A stretch of DNA of 64,000 nt from Shewanella putrefaciens (lineage in GTDB: Bacteria > Pseudomonadota > Gammaproteobacteria > Enterobacterales > Shewanellaceae): positions 496,001-560,000 of the forward strand of contig NZ_CP066370.1 in NCBI RefSeq assembly GCF_016406325.1, read 5' to 3'. Each line of letters opens with the position of its first letter. The stretch's first letter is position 1. Under the pieces are notes generated by a model, which was not told the origin of the DNA, did no database searches, and saw nothing but the letters and a program-made list of their open reading frames with translations. Made by a program: the position numbers and the translations under genes. Shown piece after piece: positions 27,301-36,426 of the stretch.

Positions 27301-28404
27301 CTAGAGAATCAGATCATACTCTTCCCGTAGGATCTTAATAATATCTGCCTTTGGATTCGCTGGAAGCGGAATCGCCGCGCCAGTCACTTTCTCGGCAACG
27401 CCGGTGTAAGTGCGTGACACTTGCATCATGGCCTCAAGTGGGAGGTCATTGTCGCGGGCGAGGGCTTCACGCTCTGGCATTCTGTCTTTGTTGAGCAGCA
27501 CATCAGGATCAGGGAAATGATTTAGCAGGAACTGGCGGAAACCCTCTTTGGAGTTTTCCAAAATCTTACCATCGCGGTAGGCGGCGCCGTCCCAAATACG
27601 TGATGAGTCTGGGGTGCCGACTTCATCCATATAAATCAGCTTTGAGTTGCCATCTTTGTCGGTCACATAGCCAAACTCGAACTTGGTATCGACAAACACT
27701 TGGTCAATGTCGGCCAGTGCTTTTGAAATAACCTTAAAGCCATCTTTTAATAGTTTTTCGTACAGGTCGATATCTTCTAATTTTTCAAAACCAAAGGCTT
27801 GGTAATTAGCTTCGATATCGCTGCGGCTGATGTTAACGTCATCTTGGGCTGGCACGCCTGGGATGCCGGTTAAAATGCCCTTAGTTGAAGGGGTGATCAG
27901 TAAGTCAGGCAGCTTTTGATCTTTCTCTAAGCCTTCTGGCAGTGTGATGCCACAGAATACACGCTCGCCCTTAGAGTAGGCGCGCCACATGGAGCCTGTG
28001 ATGTACTGGCGGCAAATGGCTTCGACTTTAATGGGACGGGCTTTTTGGACTATCCATACGAAGGGATGCGGGATATCCAAAATATGGCTGTCGGCTAGGC
28101 CGTTTTCGGCGAACAGCTTAAACCAATGATTAGAAATGGCATTTAATGCAGCGCCTTTACCTGGGATGCCTTTTAAACCACCTTCACCGTGGAAGATACA
28201 GTCGAAGGCGGAGATACGGTCGCTTATCACCATGATGGCGAGCGGGGTATCTTCGGGGACGTTATAACCCTTGGTTTTGATTAAACGGCGGCTGTCGGCG
28301 TCGGTTAGCCAGTAAACGCTACGTACCTTGCCGCTGTGGACTGGGCTGTCGGTACGGATGGGTAAATCGTTGTTCACGGCTAATACGGAATCAGCAAGAC
28401 TCAT
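27301..28404 (-). CDS. purC: Phosphoribosylaminoimidazole-succinocarboxamide synthase
   Basis: A 367-residue SAICAR synthase of purine biosynthesis, joining CAIR with aspartate using ATP. Signature blocks are SGKVRSVY near residue 25, the ITGSMWRAY segment, [12 protein letters not shown] and the C-terminal substrate loop. It is of the longer type found in Shewanella and Vibrio relatives rather than the ~237-residue E. coli form. It is monocistronic. The natural terminator downstream has been split by the IS50-like insertion. Confidence 0.95.
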   Translation of the reverse strand: MSLADSVLAVNNDLPIRTDSPVHSGKVRSVYWLTDADSRRLIKTKGYNVPEDTPLAIMVISDRISAFDCIFHGEGGLKGIPGKGAALNAISNHWFKLFAENGLADSHILDIPHPFVWIVQKARPIKVEAICRQYITGSMWRAYSKGERVFCGITLPEGLEKDQKLPDLLITPSTKGILTGIPGVPAQDDVNISRSDIEANYQAFGFEKLEDIDLYEKLLKDGFKVISKALADIDQVFVDTKFEFGYVTDKDGNSKLIYMDEVGTPDSSRIWDGAAYRDGKILENSKEGFRQFLLNHFPDPDVLLNKDRMPEREALARDNDLPLEAMMQVSRTYTGVAEKVTGAAIPLPANPKADIIKILREEYDLIL

Positions 28405-28924
28405 GACGAGTATTCCTTTGGATTAAGAGTGTAGGGATAAGGTTTTTATAGGTGTCGGTTTGCACTAGGGCCATGCTTCGAGCGAGCGCCTTGTTTAGTA
28501 CAATCTTTTTATTATTTACCAAAGGCTTACCATTTAATTGGAGAAGTCCATTGGTGGGATTTGATGTTAAATCTTGAACAGCAAAAATGTTGTTTTCGGG
28601 CGGTGTTTGAATTGTGTTTGTTGGAGATAAGGCAAGGGATGGAACGAACGCAGGGCAAGGTTGGCACCACAGTGAAAGTGGTCTGCTAAAGCGGGCTGGG
28701 CCCGTGTCATTTTGCTCGAAAATGCTAACCATTAATCCGAGAGAACCTTGTTCTAGACTGCCGCGAAAAAGTGCCGACATTCTACCGTTTTTGACAAAAT
28801 TTACCATGGCTATTTGTGCGACGCAGTGGACAAAATCCTAAGGTTTATTGATGATGGCGCAATTGGCCGTTGAACAATGTCTGTGGAATTATAGCATTGG
28901 AATCATTTTATAAAGGGGTAGGTG
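28405..28924. other. Intergenic region purC - pentapeptide-repeat gene
   Basis: About 520 bases between divergent genes. A 138-codon frame on the minus strand overlaps purC and has no family features, so I treat it as leader or chance. No PUR-box-like palindrome was found by eye. Confidence 0.4.
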
Positions 28925-29542
28925 ATGGCATGTAAGATTGGCCAAAGGGCGGCACCACAGGGTAGCCATTTTTTATCTGAGCAGTTTAGTGGCTTATCCG
29001 AGAATGCGCAGGAGTGGCAGGAGGTTGAATTTGAGGATTGCGAGTTTTTGGATTGCCATTTTAGCGAGAGTACCTTCCGTAAATGTAAGTTTATCGAGTG
29101 CCGCTTTGTGCGCTGTAACTTGAGTTTAGTCAAAGTGCCCCAATGCCAGTTCAATGCCGTTGTATTTGAAGAATGTAAGCTCGTCGGTATAGATTGGACC
29201 CGCGCTGCATGGCCACGTTTATCCTTTGCTGCGCCATTTTCCTTTAAACAATGCATCCTCAACGATAGTTCTTTTCTTGGTTTATCCCTCGACGAAATAG
29301 TGATTGAGGAGTGTAAAGCCCACGATGTGGATTTTCGAGAAGGCAGCTTCAATCGAGCCAATTTCACCTACACGGATTTTAGCCATAGCCTGTTTGGCCG
29401 CACCCAATTAGCTGATGCGGATTTCTCTGAAGCGACAAATTACGATATTGATATTTTTAATAATAAAATCAAAGGGGCTAAATTTAGTTGTGATGAGGCG
29501 ATTCGTTTGCTCAATTGTCTCGATATCGAACTTGTCGATTAA
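28925..29542 (+). CDS. Pentapeptide-repeat protein (Qnr-like fold)
   Basis: A 205-residue protein with tandem pentapeptides of the A(D/N)LXX type: VEFEDCEFLDCHFSESTFRKC, CRFVRCNLSLV, then a second block DVDFREGSFNRANFTYTDFSHS and so on. A non-repeat interruption sits in the middle. The length and the break resemble Qnr proteins (~218 residues), which mimic B-DNA and protect gyrase from quinolones, and Shewanella is a known source of qnr genes. Similarity here is in the repeat pattern only, so a Qnr function is not claimed. ATG 28925 is chosen over GTG 28922 because GGGGTAGG precedes it. Confidence 0.85.
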   Translation: MACKIGQRAAPQGSHFLSEQFSGLSENAQEWQEVEFEDCEFLDCHFSESTFRKCKFIECRFVRCNLSLVKVPQCQFNAVVFEECKLVGIDWTRAAWPRLSFAAPFSFKQCILNDSSFLGLSLDEIVIEECKAHDVDFREGSFNRANFTYTDFSHSLFGRTQLADADFSEATNYDIDIFNNKIKGAKFSCDEAIRLLNCLDIELVD

Positions 29543-29606
29543 AATGCGCTTTAATCAGTATTAACTAATTATTTTTAAAGTATTTTCATAAATTTTTATG
29601 TTTATC

Positions 29607-29645
29607 GAAGATGATTTTTTTATAAAAAAGCATCATCTTTTTCCT
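29607..29645 (+). terminator. Terminator after the pentapeptide-repeat gene
   Basis: Stem AAGATGAT...ATCATCTT, extended by a T6/A6 helix with one bulge, followed by TTTTT. It lies 65 bases past the stop. Confidence 0.75.
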
Positions 29646-29921
29646 CTAAAAGTCCTCAGCAAGTCTATTGATCTTATTCACGATTTTTTAGATTGATTTT
29701 AGCTTTTCGTTGCCTTAGATCACACCGCTCTCCCCTATGTGGTTTACCACAATATCCGCTTACCTCTTTAGGGTTAACAATTGCCTTGGATTAGAAGAAG
29801 TGCATTAAACGAACTTTAATGCGCTGATAACGATAAAAGCAAAACAAAATCAGTGAGCACACTTTAACTCGATATGGCCAAAAGGCATTAAACGGGTTGG
29901 ATGAGCGTGATGGAGGTAACC

Positions 29922-32204
29922 ATGATAGAGCTTAATAGGCGAACCTTTTTAAAGGGTGCTGGGGCGAGCGGTGCAACCTGTGCCTTAGCCAGTCTGCTGC
30001 CGGGCAGCTTAGCGGCATTAGAGAATAAACAGCTAAAGGGCATGGGCAAGGATATTGCCAGTATTTGTGAAATGTGCTCAACCCGTTGCCCTATTTCTGC
30101 GCGGGTGATTGAGGGCAAAAATGTCTTCATTAGCGGCAATAAAGCGGCTAAATCCTTTGGTGGTAAAGTCTGTGCCCGTGGTGGTGCAGGTCACAGCTTG
30201 CTGTACGATCCACAACGTATTGTTAAACCACTTAAACGTGTGGGTGAGCGTGGCGAAGGCAAATGGGCTGAGATCAGTTGGGACGAAGCCTATAAACTGA
30301 TTGCGGATAATCTGAATAAAATTAAAAAGGAACATGGTCCTGAAGCCGTAGCATTCTCGTCAAAATCTGGATCACTCGAACAGCATTTGTTCCATTTAGC
30401 CACGGCTTATGGCAGTCCTAACACCTTTACTCACGCTTCAACTTGCCCCGGTGGTTATGAAATTGCCGCCAAAGCCATCTTTGGGACTAAGTTAAAACGT
30501 GATTTAGGCAATTCAAAATACATTATCAACTTCGGCCATAACCTGTACGAAGGCATTAACATGTCCGAAACCCGCGGCATGATGGCGGCGCAAATGGATA
30601 AAGGCGCCAAGTTGGTGGTGTTCGAGCCAAGATTCTCGATTGTGGCCGACAAGGCCGATGAATGGTATGCCATTCGCCCCGGCACCGATGTCGCAGTCGC
30701 CTTAGCGTTATGCCATGTATTAATTGAAGATAATCTATACGATAAAGCTTTTGTTGAGCGTTATGTTGAAGGTTTTGAAGCCTTTGCCGACGAAGTGAAA
30801 GCCTATACCCCTGAATGGGCAGAAACGGTTTCCGATGTGCCCGCCAAAGACATTCGCCGTATCGCCCATGAATATGCCGCTAAAGCCCCCCATGCTGTAG
30901 TCGATTTTGGTCATAGAGCGACATTCACCACGGAAGAGTTTGATATGCGCCGCGCCCTTTATGCTGCCAACGTCTTGATTGGTAACATTGAGCGTAAGGG
31001 GGGGATTTATATCGGCCAAAAGCCGGGTGATTACAACAAGCTCGCCGGTGAAGCGGTTGCGCCAGTGTTGGCCAAACCCGGCATAAAAGATATGCCAAAA
31101 CCAGCCGCAAAACGCATTGACCAAGTGGAAGAACAATACGCCATGATGTGGTCATCGGGGGGGATTTACCAAACCATTCTCGATGCGACCTTAAGTGCAG
31201 TGCCATATCAGTTACACGGCTGGGTGATGTCCCGCACTAACCCAATGCAAACCATGACAGACAGAGCGCGCGTTGTTGAAGCCATGAAAAAGCTCGACTT
31301 TATCGCCGTGTGTGATGTGTATATCAGTGAAACTGCGGCCTATGCTGATGTGATTTTACCTGAATCAACCTACCTTGAGCGCGATGAAGAAATTGCCGAT
31401 AGGTCGGGGAAAAATCCCGCTTACTATGTGCGTCAACGAGTGGTTGAAACACTCGGTGATACAAGACCCTCTTGGCAAATCTTTAAAGACATTGGCAATG
31501 AACTGGGCCTCGGTGAGTTTTATCCATGGGACAACATTGAAACCCTGCAATTAATGCAAGTGAACCGCGATACCGCGCTGTTACGCCGAATTAAGGATGA
31601 AGGTTTTGTCAGCTTTGGTAAACCTATTATGTTGCGCGAACCTAAGATGGTTGCCGAGTTTATTAAGGCATACCCCAATGCGCGACCAGCCGATGAAGAC
31701 GGCACTTACGCCAGTGCACTGACCTTTAAAACCCCAAGCGGCAAAATTGAACTCACCTCCGCTAAAGTTGAAGCGATGGCTCCGGGGCGTGGAGTGATTA
31801 AGTTCCGCGAAGTGGCTCTGAAAAAACCAGACGAGCTCTACTTTATCCAAGGCAAAGTGGCTGTACACACCAATGGCGCCACCCACAATATTCCTATGTT
31901 GGCGAACCTGATGCCTGATAACGCTATCTGGGTTCACCCAGTGACAGCGGGCAAGTTAGGGATCAGTAATGGCGATCCAATTCGTCTCACCAGTAGCGTA
32001 GGTACCGAAGAAGGTCATGCCTTAGTCACGCCGGGTATTCGCCCAGATACTGTATTTGCTTATATGGGTTTCGGCTCTAAAAACAAAGAGTTGGTCAGAG
32101 CAACGGGCAAAGGTATCCACTGCGGAAACTTACTTCCCCACGTGACAGCACCTGTGTGCGGCATGAATGTGCACACTACGGGTGTCACGCTGGCAAAGCG
32201 CTAA
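29922..32204 (+). CDS. psrA: Thiosulfate/polysulfide reductase catalytic subunit (PsrA/PhsA)
   Basis: A 760-residue molybdopterin oxidoreductase that reduces thiosulfate or polysulfide to sulfide in the periplasm. A twin-arginine signal is present (NRRTFLKGAG). The 4Fe-4S site follows as CEMCSTRCPIS with the fourth Cys in GGKVCARG, then the Mo-bis-MGD fold (YDPQRIVKPLKRVG, RFSIVADKADEW, GRxxxT-like metal-site region ASTCPGG). The start is ATG 29922 with GGAGG 6 bases before; an upstream ATG at 29901 overlaps that site. The length fits PsrA/PhsA (~760). It is the first gene of psrABC. A weak half CRP site (GATCACA, 29718-29724) is upstream, but not convincing. Confidence 0.95.
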   Translation: MIELNRRTFLKGAGASGATCALASLLPGSLAALENKQLKGMGKDIASICEMCSTRCPISARVIEGKNVFISGNKAAKSFGGKVCARGGAGHSLLYDPQRIVKPLKRVGERGEGKWAEISWDEAYKLIADNLNKIKKEHGPEAVAFSSKSGSLEQHLFHLATAYGSPNTFTHASTCPGGYEIAAKAIFGTKLKRDLGNSKYIINFGHNLYEGINMSETRGMMAAQMDKGAKLVVFEPRFSIVADKADEWYAIRPGTDVAVALALCHVLIEDNLYDKAFVERYVEGFEAFADEVKAYTPEWAETVSDVPAKDIRRIAHEYAAKAPHAVVDFGHRATFTTEEFDMRRALYAANVLIGNIERKGGIYIGQKPGDYNKLAGEAVAPVLAKPGIKDMPKPAAKRIDQVEEQYAMMWSSGGIYQTILDATLSAVPYQLHGWVMSRTNPMQTMTDRARVVEAMKKLDFIAVCDVYISETAAYADVILPESTYLERDEEIADRSGKNPAYYVRQRVVETLGDTRPSWQIFKDIGNELGLGEFYPWDNIETLQLMQVNRDTALLRRIKDEGFVSFGKPIMLREPKMVAEFIKAYPNARPADEDGTYASALTFKTPSGKIELTSAKVEAMAPGRGVIKFREVALKKPDELYFIQGKVAVHTNGATHNIPMLANLMPDNAIWVHPVTAGKLGISNGDPIRLTSSVGTEEGHALVTPGIRPDTVFAYMGFGSKNKELVRATGKGIHCGNLLPHVTAPVCGMNVHTTGVTLAKR

Positions 32205-32216
32205 TCGGAGGCTTAA

Positions 32217-32783
32217 ATGAATAAACGATATGTAATGGTGCACGACGAGAATAAGTGCATCGGCTGCCAAGCTTGTAACGTGGCGTGTCGCAGTGAAAAT
32301 GGTGTACCTGAAGGTGTTACCCGCCTACAGGTACGTGTCGAAGGCCCCTATGGTGAAATGCCCAATCTGCATTTCAAATACCACAGGGTATCCTGCCAAC
32401 AGTGTGAAGATGCGCCCTGCGTTAAGGTGTGCCCAACGGGGGCTGCCTATGTGGGTGAAGACGGCATTGTTTCTATTCATGCAGATAAGTGTGTGGGTTG
32501 TATGTACTGTGTGGCGGCGTGCCCCTACAAAGTACGTTTTATGAACCCAGAAACTAAAGTCGCGGATAAGTGCAACTTCTGTAAAGACACGCGTTTAGCG
32601 CGGGGTGAAGAGCCTGCTTGTGTGACTGTGTGTCCAACCGATGCGCTTGTGTTTGGTGATGCCAATGATCCTAAGAGTGAAGTGGCCATCATGCTCAATA
32701 CCAAAATCACTTACCAAGATAAAACCCATTTGGGCACTAAGCCTAGGGTGTATCGCGTTCCTACCAAAAGAGGGGGGATTTGA
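32217..32783 (+). CDS. psrB: Polysulfide/thiosulfate reductase iron-sulfur subunit
   Basis: A 188-residue ferredoxin-like electron-transfer subunit with four 4Fe-4S cluster motifs: CIGCQACNVAC, CQQCEDAPCVKVCPTGA, CVGCMYCVAACPY and CNFCKDTRLARGEEPACVTVC. It carries electrons from the membrane subunit to PsrA. GGAGG lies just before ATG 32217, 12 bases after psrA. Its end overlaps the leader of psrC, so translation is probably coupled. Confidence 0.95.
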   Translation: MNKRYVMVHDENKCIGCQACNVACRSENGVPEGVTRLQVRVEGPYGEMPNLHFKYHRVSCQQCEDAPCVKVCPTGAAYVGEDGIVSIHADKCVGCMYCVAACPYKVRFMNPETKVADKCNFCKDTRLARGEEPACVTVCPTDALVFGDANDPKSEVAIMLNTKITYQDKTHLGTKPRVYRVPTKRGGI

Positions 32784-32785
32784 TT

Positions 32786-33733
32786 ATGAACAATACTTGG
32801 GGCGATATGACGCAATATGATCCAGTGACTTGGCACTGGGTTATCGCCGTCTACCTATTTATGGCGGGGTTATCCGCGGGCAGTTTACTGATTGGTATCG
32901 GTCTACGTTGGGCGAATAAGGAGCTTAACGCTGGAGTTGAAAGCAGTATTCTTAAGGCGGCGGCCATTATTGGGCCTGTAGCGATCAGTTTAGGTTTGGC
33001 GTGCTTAGTGTTTGATTTAACCAAGCCATTCCATTTCTGGTTAATCTTGATTAACTACAACTTCCAGTCAGTGATGGCTATTGGGGTGTTGGCGCTGCTG
33101 GCTTATTCACCCTTGGCATTTGCCTACGCGATTCTCGTATTGCGTGACGATTTGCCAAAGTGGGGCTTAGGTTTCTTAGTGCCTATTGCTAAGTTACTTA
33201 TGCCCTTTAGAAAGGTGATTGAAGTATTGCTGTTTGTCCTCGCTATTGGCGTAGGGGCTTACACTGGCTTCTTAATTTCGGCCATGAATGCCTATCCTAT
33301 GCTCAATACTGCGGTACTGCCTGCACTGTTTTTAGTGTCAGGCTTATCGGCGGGCGCTGCGGCTAACGCGGTACTGGCGTTGCTGATGTTTAAGACAGAC
33401 AGTCACGATAAAACGCTTGTCAAAATGCACGGTTTAGAATTGCCTGTGATGGCGATTGAAGTCATGTTCCTGTTTATGTTGTTCTGCGCCTTGTACTTTA
33501 AAGGTGGTGCTGCGGCTGCAGCACTGGCTTCATTGACAACAGGTGTTTGGGCAAGCGTATTCTGGATTGGCGTAGTGGGTATCGGCTTTGGTATTCCATT
33601 GCTGTTTATGCTGCTACCCGCTGCGACTCGCCATACTAAGGGCGCAATGATCATGGTTGCCTGCGCTAGCTTAACGGGCGTGCTCGCACTGAGACACTTT
33701 ATTGTGTACGCAGGACAAAGCTACTTAAGCTGA
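32786..33733 (+). CDS. psrC: Polysulfide/thiosulfate reductase membrane subunit (NrfD family)
   Basis: A 315-residue NrfD-type membrane protein with about eight transmembrane segments. It oxidises menaquinol and passes electrons to PsrB. It begins MNNTWGDMTQYDPVTWHWVI, and the family trait SAGSLLIG is near residue 30. ATG 32786 follows a GGGGGG-rich binding site; a TTG two codons upstream is unlikely. It is the last gene of the psr operon and is followed by a strong terminator. Confidence 0.94.
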   Translation: MNNTWGDMTQYDPVTWHWVIAVYLFMAGLSAGSLLIGIGLRWANKELNAGVESSILKAAAIIGPVAISLGLACLVFDLTKPFHFWLILINYNFQSVMAIGVLALLAYSPLAFAYAILVLRDDLPKWGLGFLVPIAKLLMPFRKVIEVLLFVLAIGVGAYTGFLISAMNAYPMLNTAVLPALFLVSGLSAGAAANAVLALLMFKTDSHDKTLVKMHGLELPVMAIEVMFLFMLFCALYFKGGAAAAALASLTTGVWASVFWIGVVGIGFGIPLLFMLLPAATRHTKGAMIMVACASLTGVLALRHFIVYAGQSYLS

Positions 33734-33766
33734 GTGTAGATAGGCTTTACATATTGAGAGATAAAG

Positions 33767-33795
33767 AAAAAGCACTGGCAATGTCAGTGCTTTTT
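33767..33795. terminator. Bidirectional terminator between psrC and tauE-like gene
   Basis: Perfect 11-bp stem AAAAAGCACTG / CAGTGCTTTTT with a 7-base loop, usable on both strands by the convergent genes. Confidence 0.9.
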
Positions 33796-33838
33796 ATTGT
33801 TTGAATCTTGAGAAGGTTTGCCTGTACAAGCAGGGCAC

Positions 33839-34582
33839 TTATTGGGGTAATAGCTCGATAACCGACTTTACCGTTAACACTAAGGCGCTGATGGCACAGA
33901 GGGCTAATGTCGCCATTTTGGTTTTATGTTTATCGATGCGTCCCACGAGTTTACCTGCGACTAAATAACCCAAAATGACTGAGGGTAATAGCATTAAGGA
34001 GAGCCATAGGTGTTTGATCTCTAGCAAGCCTGTTACAGCTAAAATACACAGCGCAATCATAGAGCTAAAAATAAAGAAGGCCGATAAAGCTGCGCGAAAC
34101 TGCGAGGCATCTTTGCCTGCCAATAAAATCGCCATTGGCGGGCCACCAATTGCGGCAATATTGCCGAAAATCCCTGAAACCACACCCGCACTGAAGAGGG
34201 TTGCTTTATTAACGGGGAGACTGAATTTATATAGGCTGAGAATAACCGCGATTGTCACAATGGCGGCGATGGATAAACCGAGTATGGGTTGAGGCGCAAA
34301 CAGCAACAGGCTGGCACCGATAAAACCGCCGGGTACGCGACCGATAAGAGCATATTGCAAGCCATTGAATTCTAAATGACCGCGCTCACGCACTAAGGTA
34401 AGTAGCGCGATAGAGAATCCCATCGCAATAACGGGTGCAGGGACAAGCTGCGGATCGACGATATACAACAAGGGGCTAGCAACAACCGCAAGCCCAAATC
34501 CAATCAGGCTTTGGGTTAAGGCGCCCATAAACACGATTAGCGAGGCTAAGGCAAGTGTCTGGGGATCTATCATAGAAAACAT
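33839..34582 (-). CDS. TauE/SafE-family membrane permease (anion exporter)
   Basis: A 247-residue membrane protein with about eight transmembrane helices in two repeats (GALTQSLIGFGLAVVASPLL and SGIFGNIAAIGGPPMAILLAG, the family's GGG/GGPP type blocks). TauE/SafE proteins are proposed to export sulfite, sulfoacetate or related anions. It lies directly next to psrABC, convergently, so a sulfur role is tempting but not shown. Confidence 0.88.
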   Translation of the reverse strand: MFSMIDPQTLALASLIVFMGALTQSLIGFGLAVVASPLLYIVDPQLVPAPVIAMGFSIALLTLVRERGHLEFNGLQYALIGRVPGGFIGASLLLFAPQPILGLSIAAIVTIAVILSLYKFSLPVNKATLFSAGVVSGIFGNIAAIGGPPMAILLAGKDASQFRAALSAFFIFSSMIALCILAVTGLLEIKHLWLSLMLLPSVILGYLVAGKLVGRIDKHKTKMATLALCAISALVLTVKSVIELLPQ

Positions 34583-34645
34583 AGGGTTCCTACATACCCC
34601 AAAATCTCAAGATAAACTCATCGCTTGAGATTATGTAGGCATAAA

Positions 34646-34671
34646 CAAAAAGGGACCGTTAACGATCCCTA
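34646..34671 (-). terminator. Terminator of metJ
   Basis: Hairpin AGGGATCGTT / AACGGTCCCT read on the minus strand (34651-34670), followed by TTTTTG. Confidence 0.85.
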
Positions 34672-34724
34672 TTGATGAGCAATGTGATCTTGAAAATAAC
34701 AGCAATCTTGGAAGCGACGAGTCG

Positions 34725-35039
34725 CTATTCCATGTCTTCCCACTCGATCCCCATTTCGTCCATCAACAACTTGGCTTCGGCGGGAATACTGTCTGGGTTG
34801 TCTTTTGACAGATCGTCATCGTTAGGCAATGGCTGGCCAGTGTAGGCGTGCAAAAATGCCTCACACAACAGCTCGCTGTTGGTGGCGTGACGTAAATTAT
34901 TGACCTGACGACGAGTACGTTCGTCCGTAAGGATCTTAAGCACTTTGAGCGGAATGGACACAGTAATTTTCTTTACTTGCTCATTCTTCTTGCCATGTTC
35001 AGCATAGGGGCTGATATATTCCCCATTCCATTCAGTCAT
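34725..35039 (-). CDS. metJ: Methionine repressor MetJ
   Basis: A 104-residue MetJ, a ribbon-helix-helix repressor that uses S-adenosylmethionine as corepressor. Recognisable by [43 protein letters not shown], whose beta strand KITVSIP enters the operator groove. It is divergent from metB, with three plus two MET boxes in the shared gap, so it probably represses its own gene as well as metB-metL and metF. Confidence 0.97.
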   Translation of the reverse strand: MTEWNGEYISPYAEHGKKNEQVKKITVSIPLKVLKILTDERTRRQVNNLRHATNSELLCEAFLHAYTGQPLPNDDDLSKDNPDSIPAEAKLLMDEMGIEWEDME

Positions 35040-35150
35040 TGACTCACCTGTTATAACGCTAAATTCGGGGCAGATTTTAAACCCTTACAAACAACAGTCA
35101 AATTATTGCTACTATTTCTTAGGGATTGCAAACAGATTTCTTTATGTTTA

Positions 35151-35174
35151 GACGTCTAAACGTCTTAACGCCTA
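35151..35174. promoter_or_regulatory. MET box array, three tandem MetJ sites
   Basis: Three consecutive 8-mers AGACGTCT, AAACGTCT, TAACGCCT against the consensus AGACGTCT, between metJ and metB. Confidence 0.92.
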
Positions 35175-35204
35175 TTGACGATGTGGTTGGGCTTAGGTAC
35201 ATTT

Positions 35205-35220
35205 AGACGTCCAGACATCT
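35205..35220. promoter_or_regulatory. MET box pair, second MetJ operator
   Basis: Two consecutive 8-mers AGACGTCC and AGACATCT, nearer to metB, about 54 bases from the first array, centre to centre about 50. Confidence 0.88.
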
Positions 35221-35251
35221 CTATCAGTCTACCGAATTTAGGAGTCCACCC

Positions 35252-36415
35252 ATGACAGAGCGTCAATTAGCCACACTGGCAGTGCGTCAGGGTATCGAAA
35301 GCGATACTCAATATGGTGCCGTTGTGCCACCGATTTATTTGTCGACTAATTACGCCTTCGATGGTCATAACAATCCCCGCGAATTTGATTACAGTCGTTC
35401 AGGTAACCCAACGCGCTGTATTTTAGGCGAAGCGTTAGCCCAATTAGAAAAGGGCGCCACTGGCATAGTGACGTGCACTGGCATGGCGGCCATCACCTTA
35501 GTGACCACCTTACTCGGCCCAGATGATCTCTTGGTTGTGCCCCATGATTGTTACGGTGGTTCTTACCGTTTATTTACCAATTTAGCGAAGAAAGGCCAGT
35601 TTAAGCTGCTGGTGGTCGATCAAACCGACAGTCAAGCGTTAGCCGCAGCCATAGCGCAGAATCCTAAGATGGTGTGGCTCGAAACCCCGTCGAACCCATT
35701 ATTGCGTGTGGTGGATATCGAAGCCATTGCTAAGGCGAGCCATGATGTCGGCGCGCTGGTGGTGGTCGATAACACCTTTTTATCGCCGATATTGCAACAA
35801 CCCCTATTGTTAGGTGCGGATATCGTTATCCATTCCACCACTAAATATATCAATGGTCACAGCGATGTGGTCGGCGGCGCTGTGGTCGCCAAAGATGCGC
35901 AAATCGGCGAAAGCTTACATTGGTGGTCGAACACTCTAGGCTTAACGGGGTCAGCCTTCGACAGTTATCTGACCCTGCGCGGCCTACGTACTCTAGCGGT
36001 ACGCATTCGCGAACATCAAGCCAATGCCCAGCGCATTATTGAGGTATTAACCCAAAGCCCTGTGGTGAGCAAAGTCTATTACCCCGGTCTTGCGGATCAC
36101 CCTGGTCACGCCATTGCGGCCAAGCAGCAAAAAGGCTTTGGCGCTATGCTGAGCTTTGAGCTCAAAGGCGGCGAGGCCGAAGTGGTGGCCTTTTTAGGTG
36201 CATTAAGTTTATTTAGCGTGGCAGAAAGTTTAGGTGGCGTCGAAAGTTTGGTGGCAGTGCCAGCCACTATGACCCACAGAGCCATGGAGCCGCAGGCGCG
36301 CTTCGAGGCTGGTATTAAAGACACCCTATTGCGTCTATCGGTGGGTATTGAAGATGCCGCCGATTTAGTTGCAGATATTCAAGCAGGATTAGCCGCCGTT
36401 GCGGCTTGTCAGTAG
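35252..36415 (+). CDS. metB: Cystathionine gamma-synthase
   Basis: A 387-residue PLP enzyme joining O-succinylhomoserine and cysteine to cystathionine. The Cys/Met metabolism family blocks are present: YGAVVPPIYLSTNYAF at the start, the catalytic lysine in HSTTKYINGHSDVVGG (about residue 200) and RFEAGIKDTLLRLSVGIED at the C-terminus. AGGAG before ATG 35252. It is the first gene of an operon with metL, which follows 11 bases later, under MetJ control. Confidence 0.95.
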   Translation: MTERQLATLAVRQGIESDTQYGAVVPPIYLSTNYAFDGHNNPREFDYSRSGNPTRCILGEALAQLEKGATGIVTCTGMAAITLVTTLLGPDDLLVVPHDCYGGSYRLFTNLAKKGQFKLLVVDQTDSQALAAAIAQNPKMVWLETPSNPLLRVVDIEAIAKASHDVGALVVVDNTFLSPILQQPLLLGADIVIHSTTKYINGHSDVVGGAVVAKDAQIGESLHWWSNTLGLTGSAFDSYLTLRGLRTLAVRIREHQANAQRIIEVLTQSPVVSKVYYPGLADHPGHAIAAKQQKGFGAMLSFELKGGEAEVVAFLGALSLFSVAESLGGVESLVAVPATMTHRAMEPQARFEAGIKDTLLRLSVGIEDAADLVADIQAGLAAVAACQ

Positions 36416-36426
36416 AGGAATAATAG

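Noticed and set aside
28391..28807. 138-codon minus-strand frame upstream of purC, overlapping its start
   Set aside because: No domain or compositional sign of coding; looks like the purC leader read by chance.
29707..29724. CRP site upstream of psrA
   Set aside because: Only one clear half (TCACA); the other half does not match, unlike the 44943 site.
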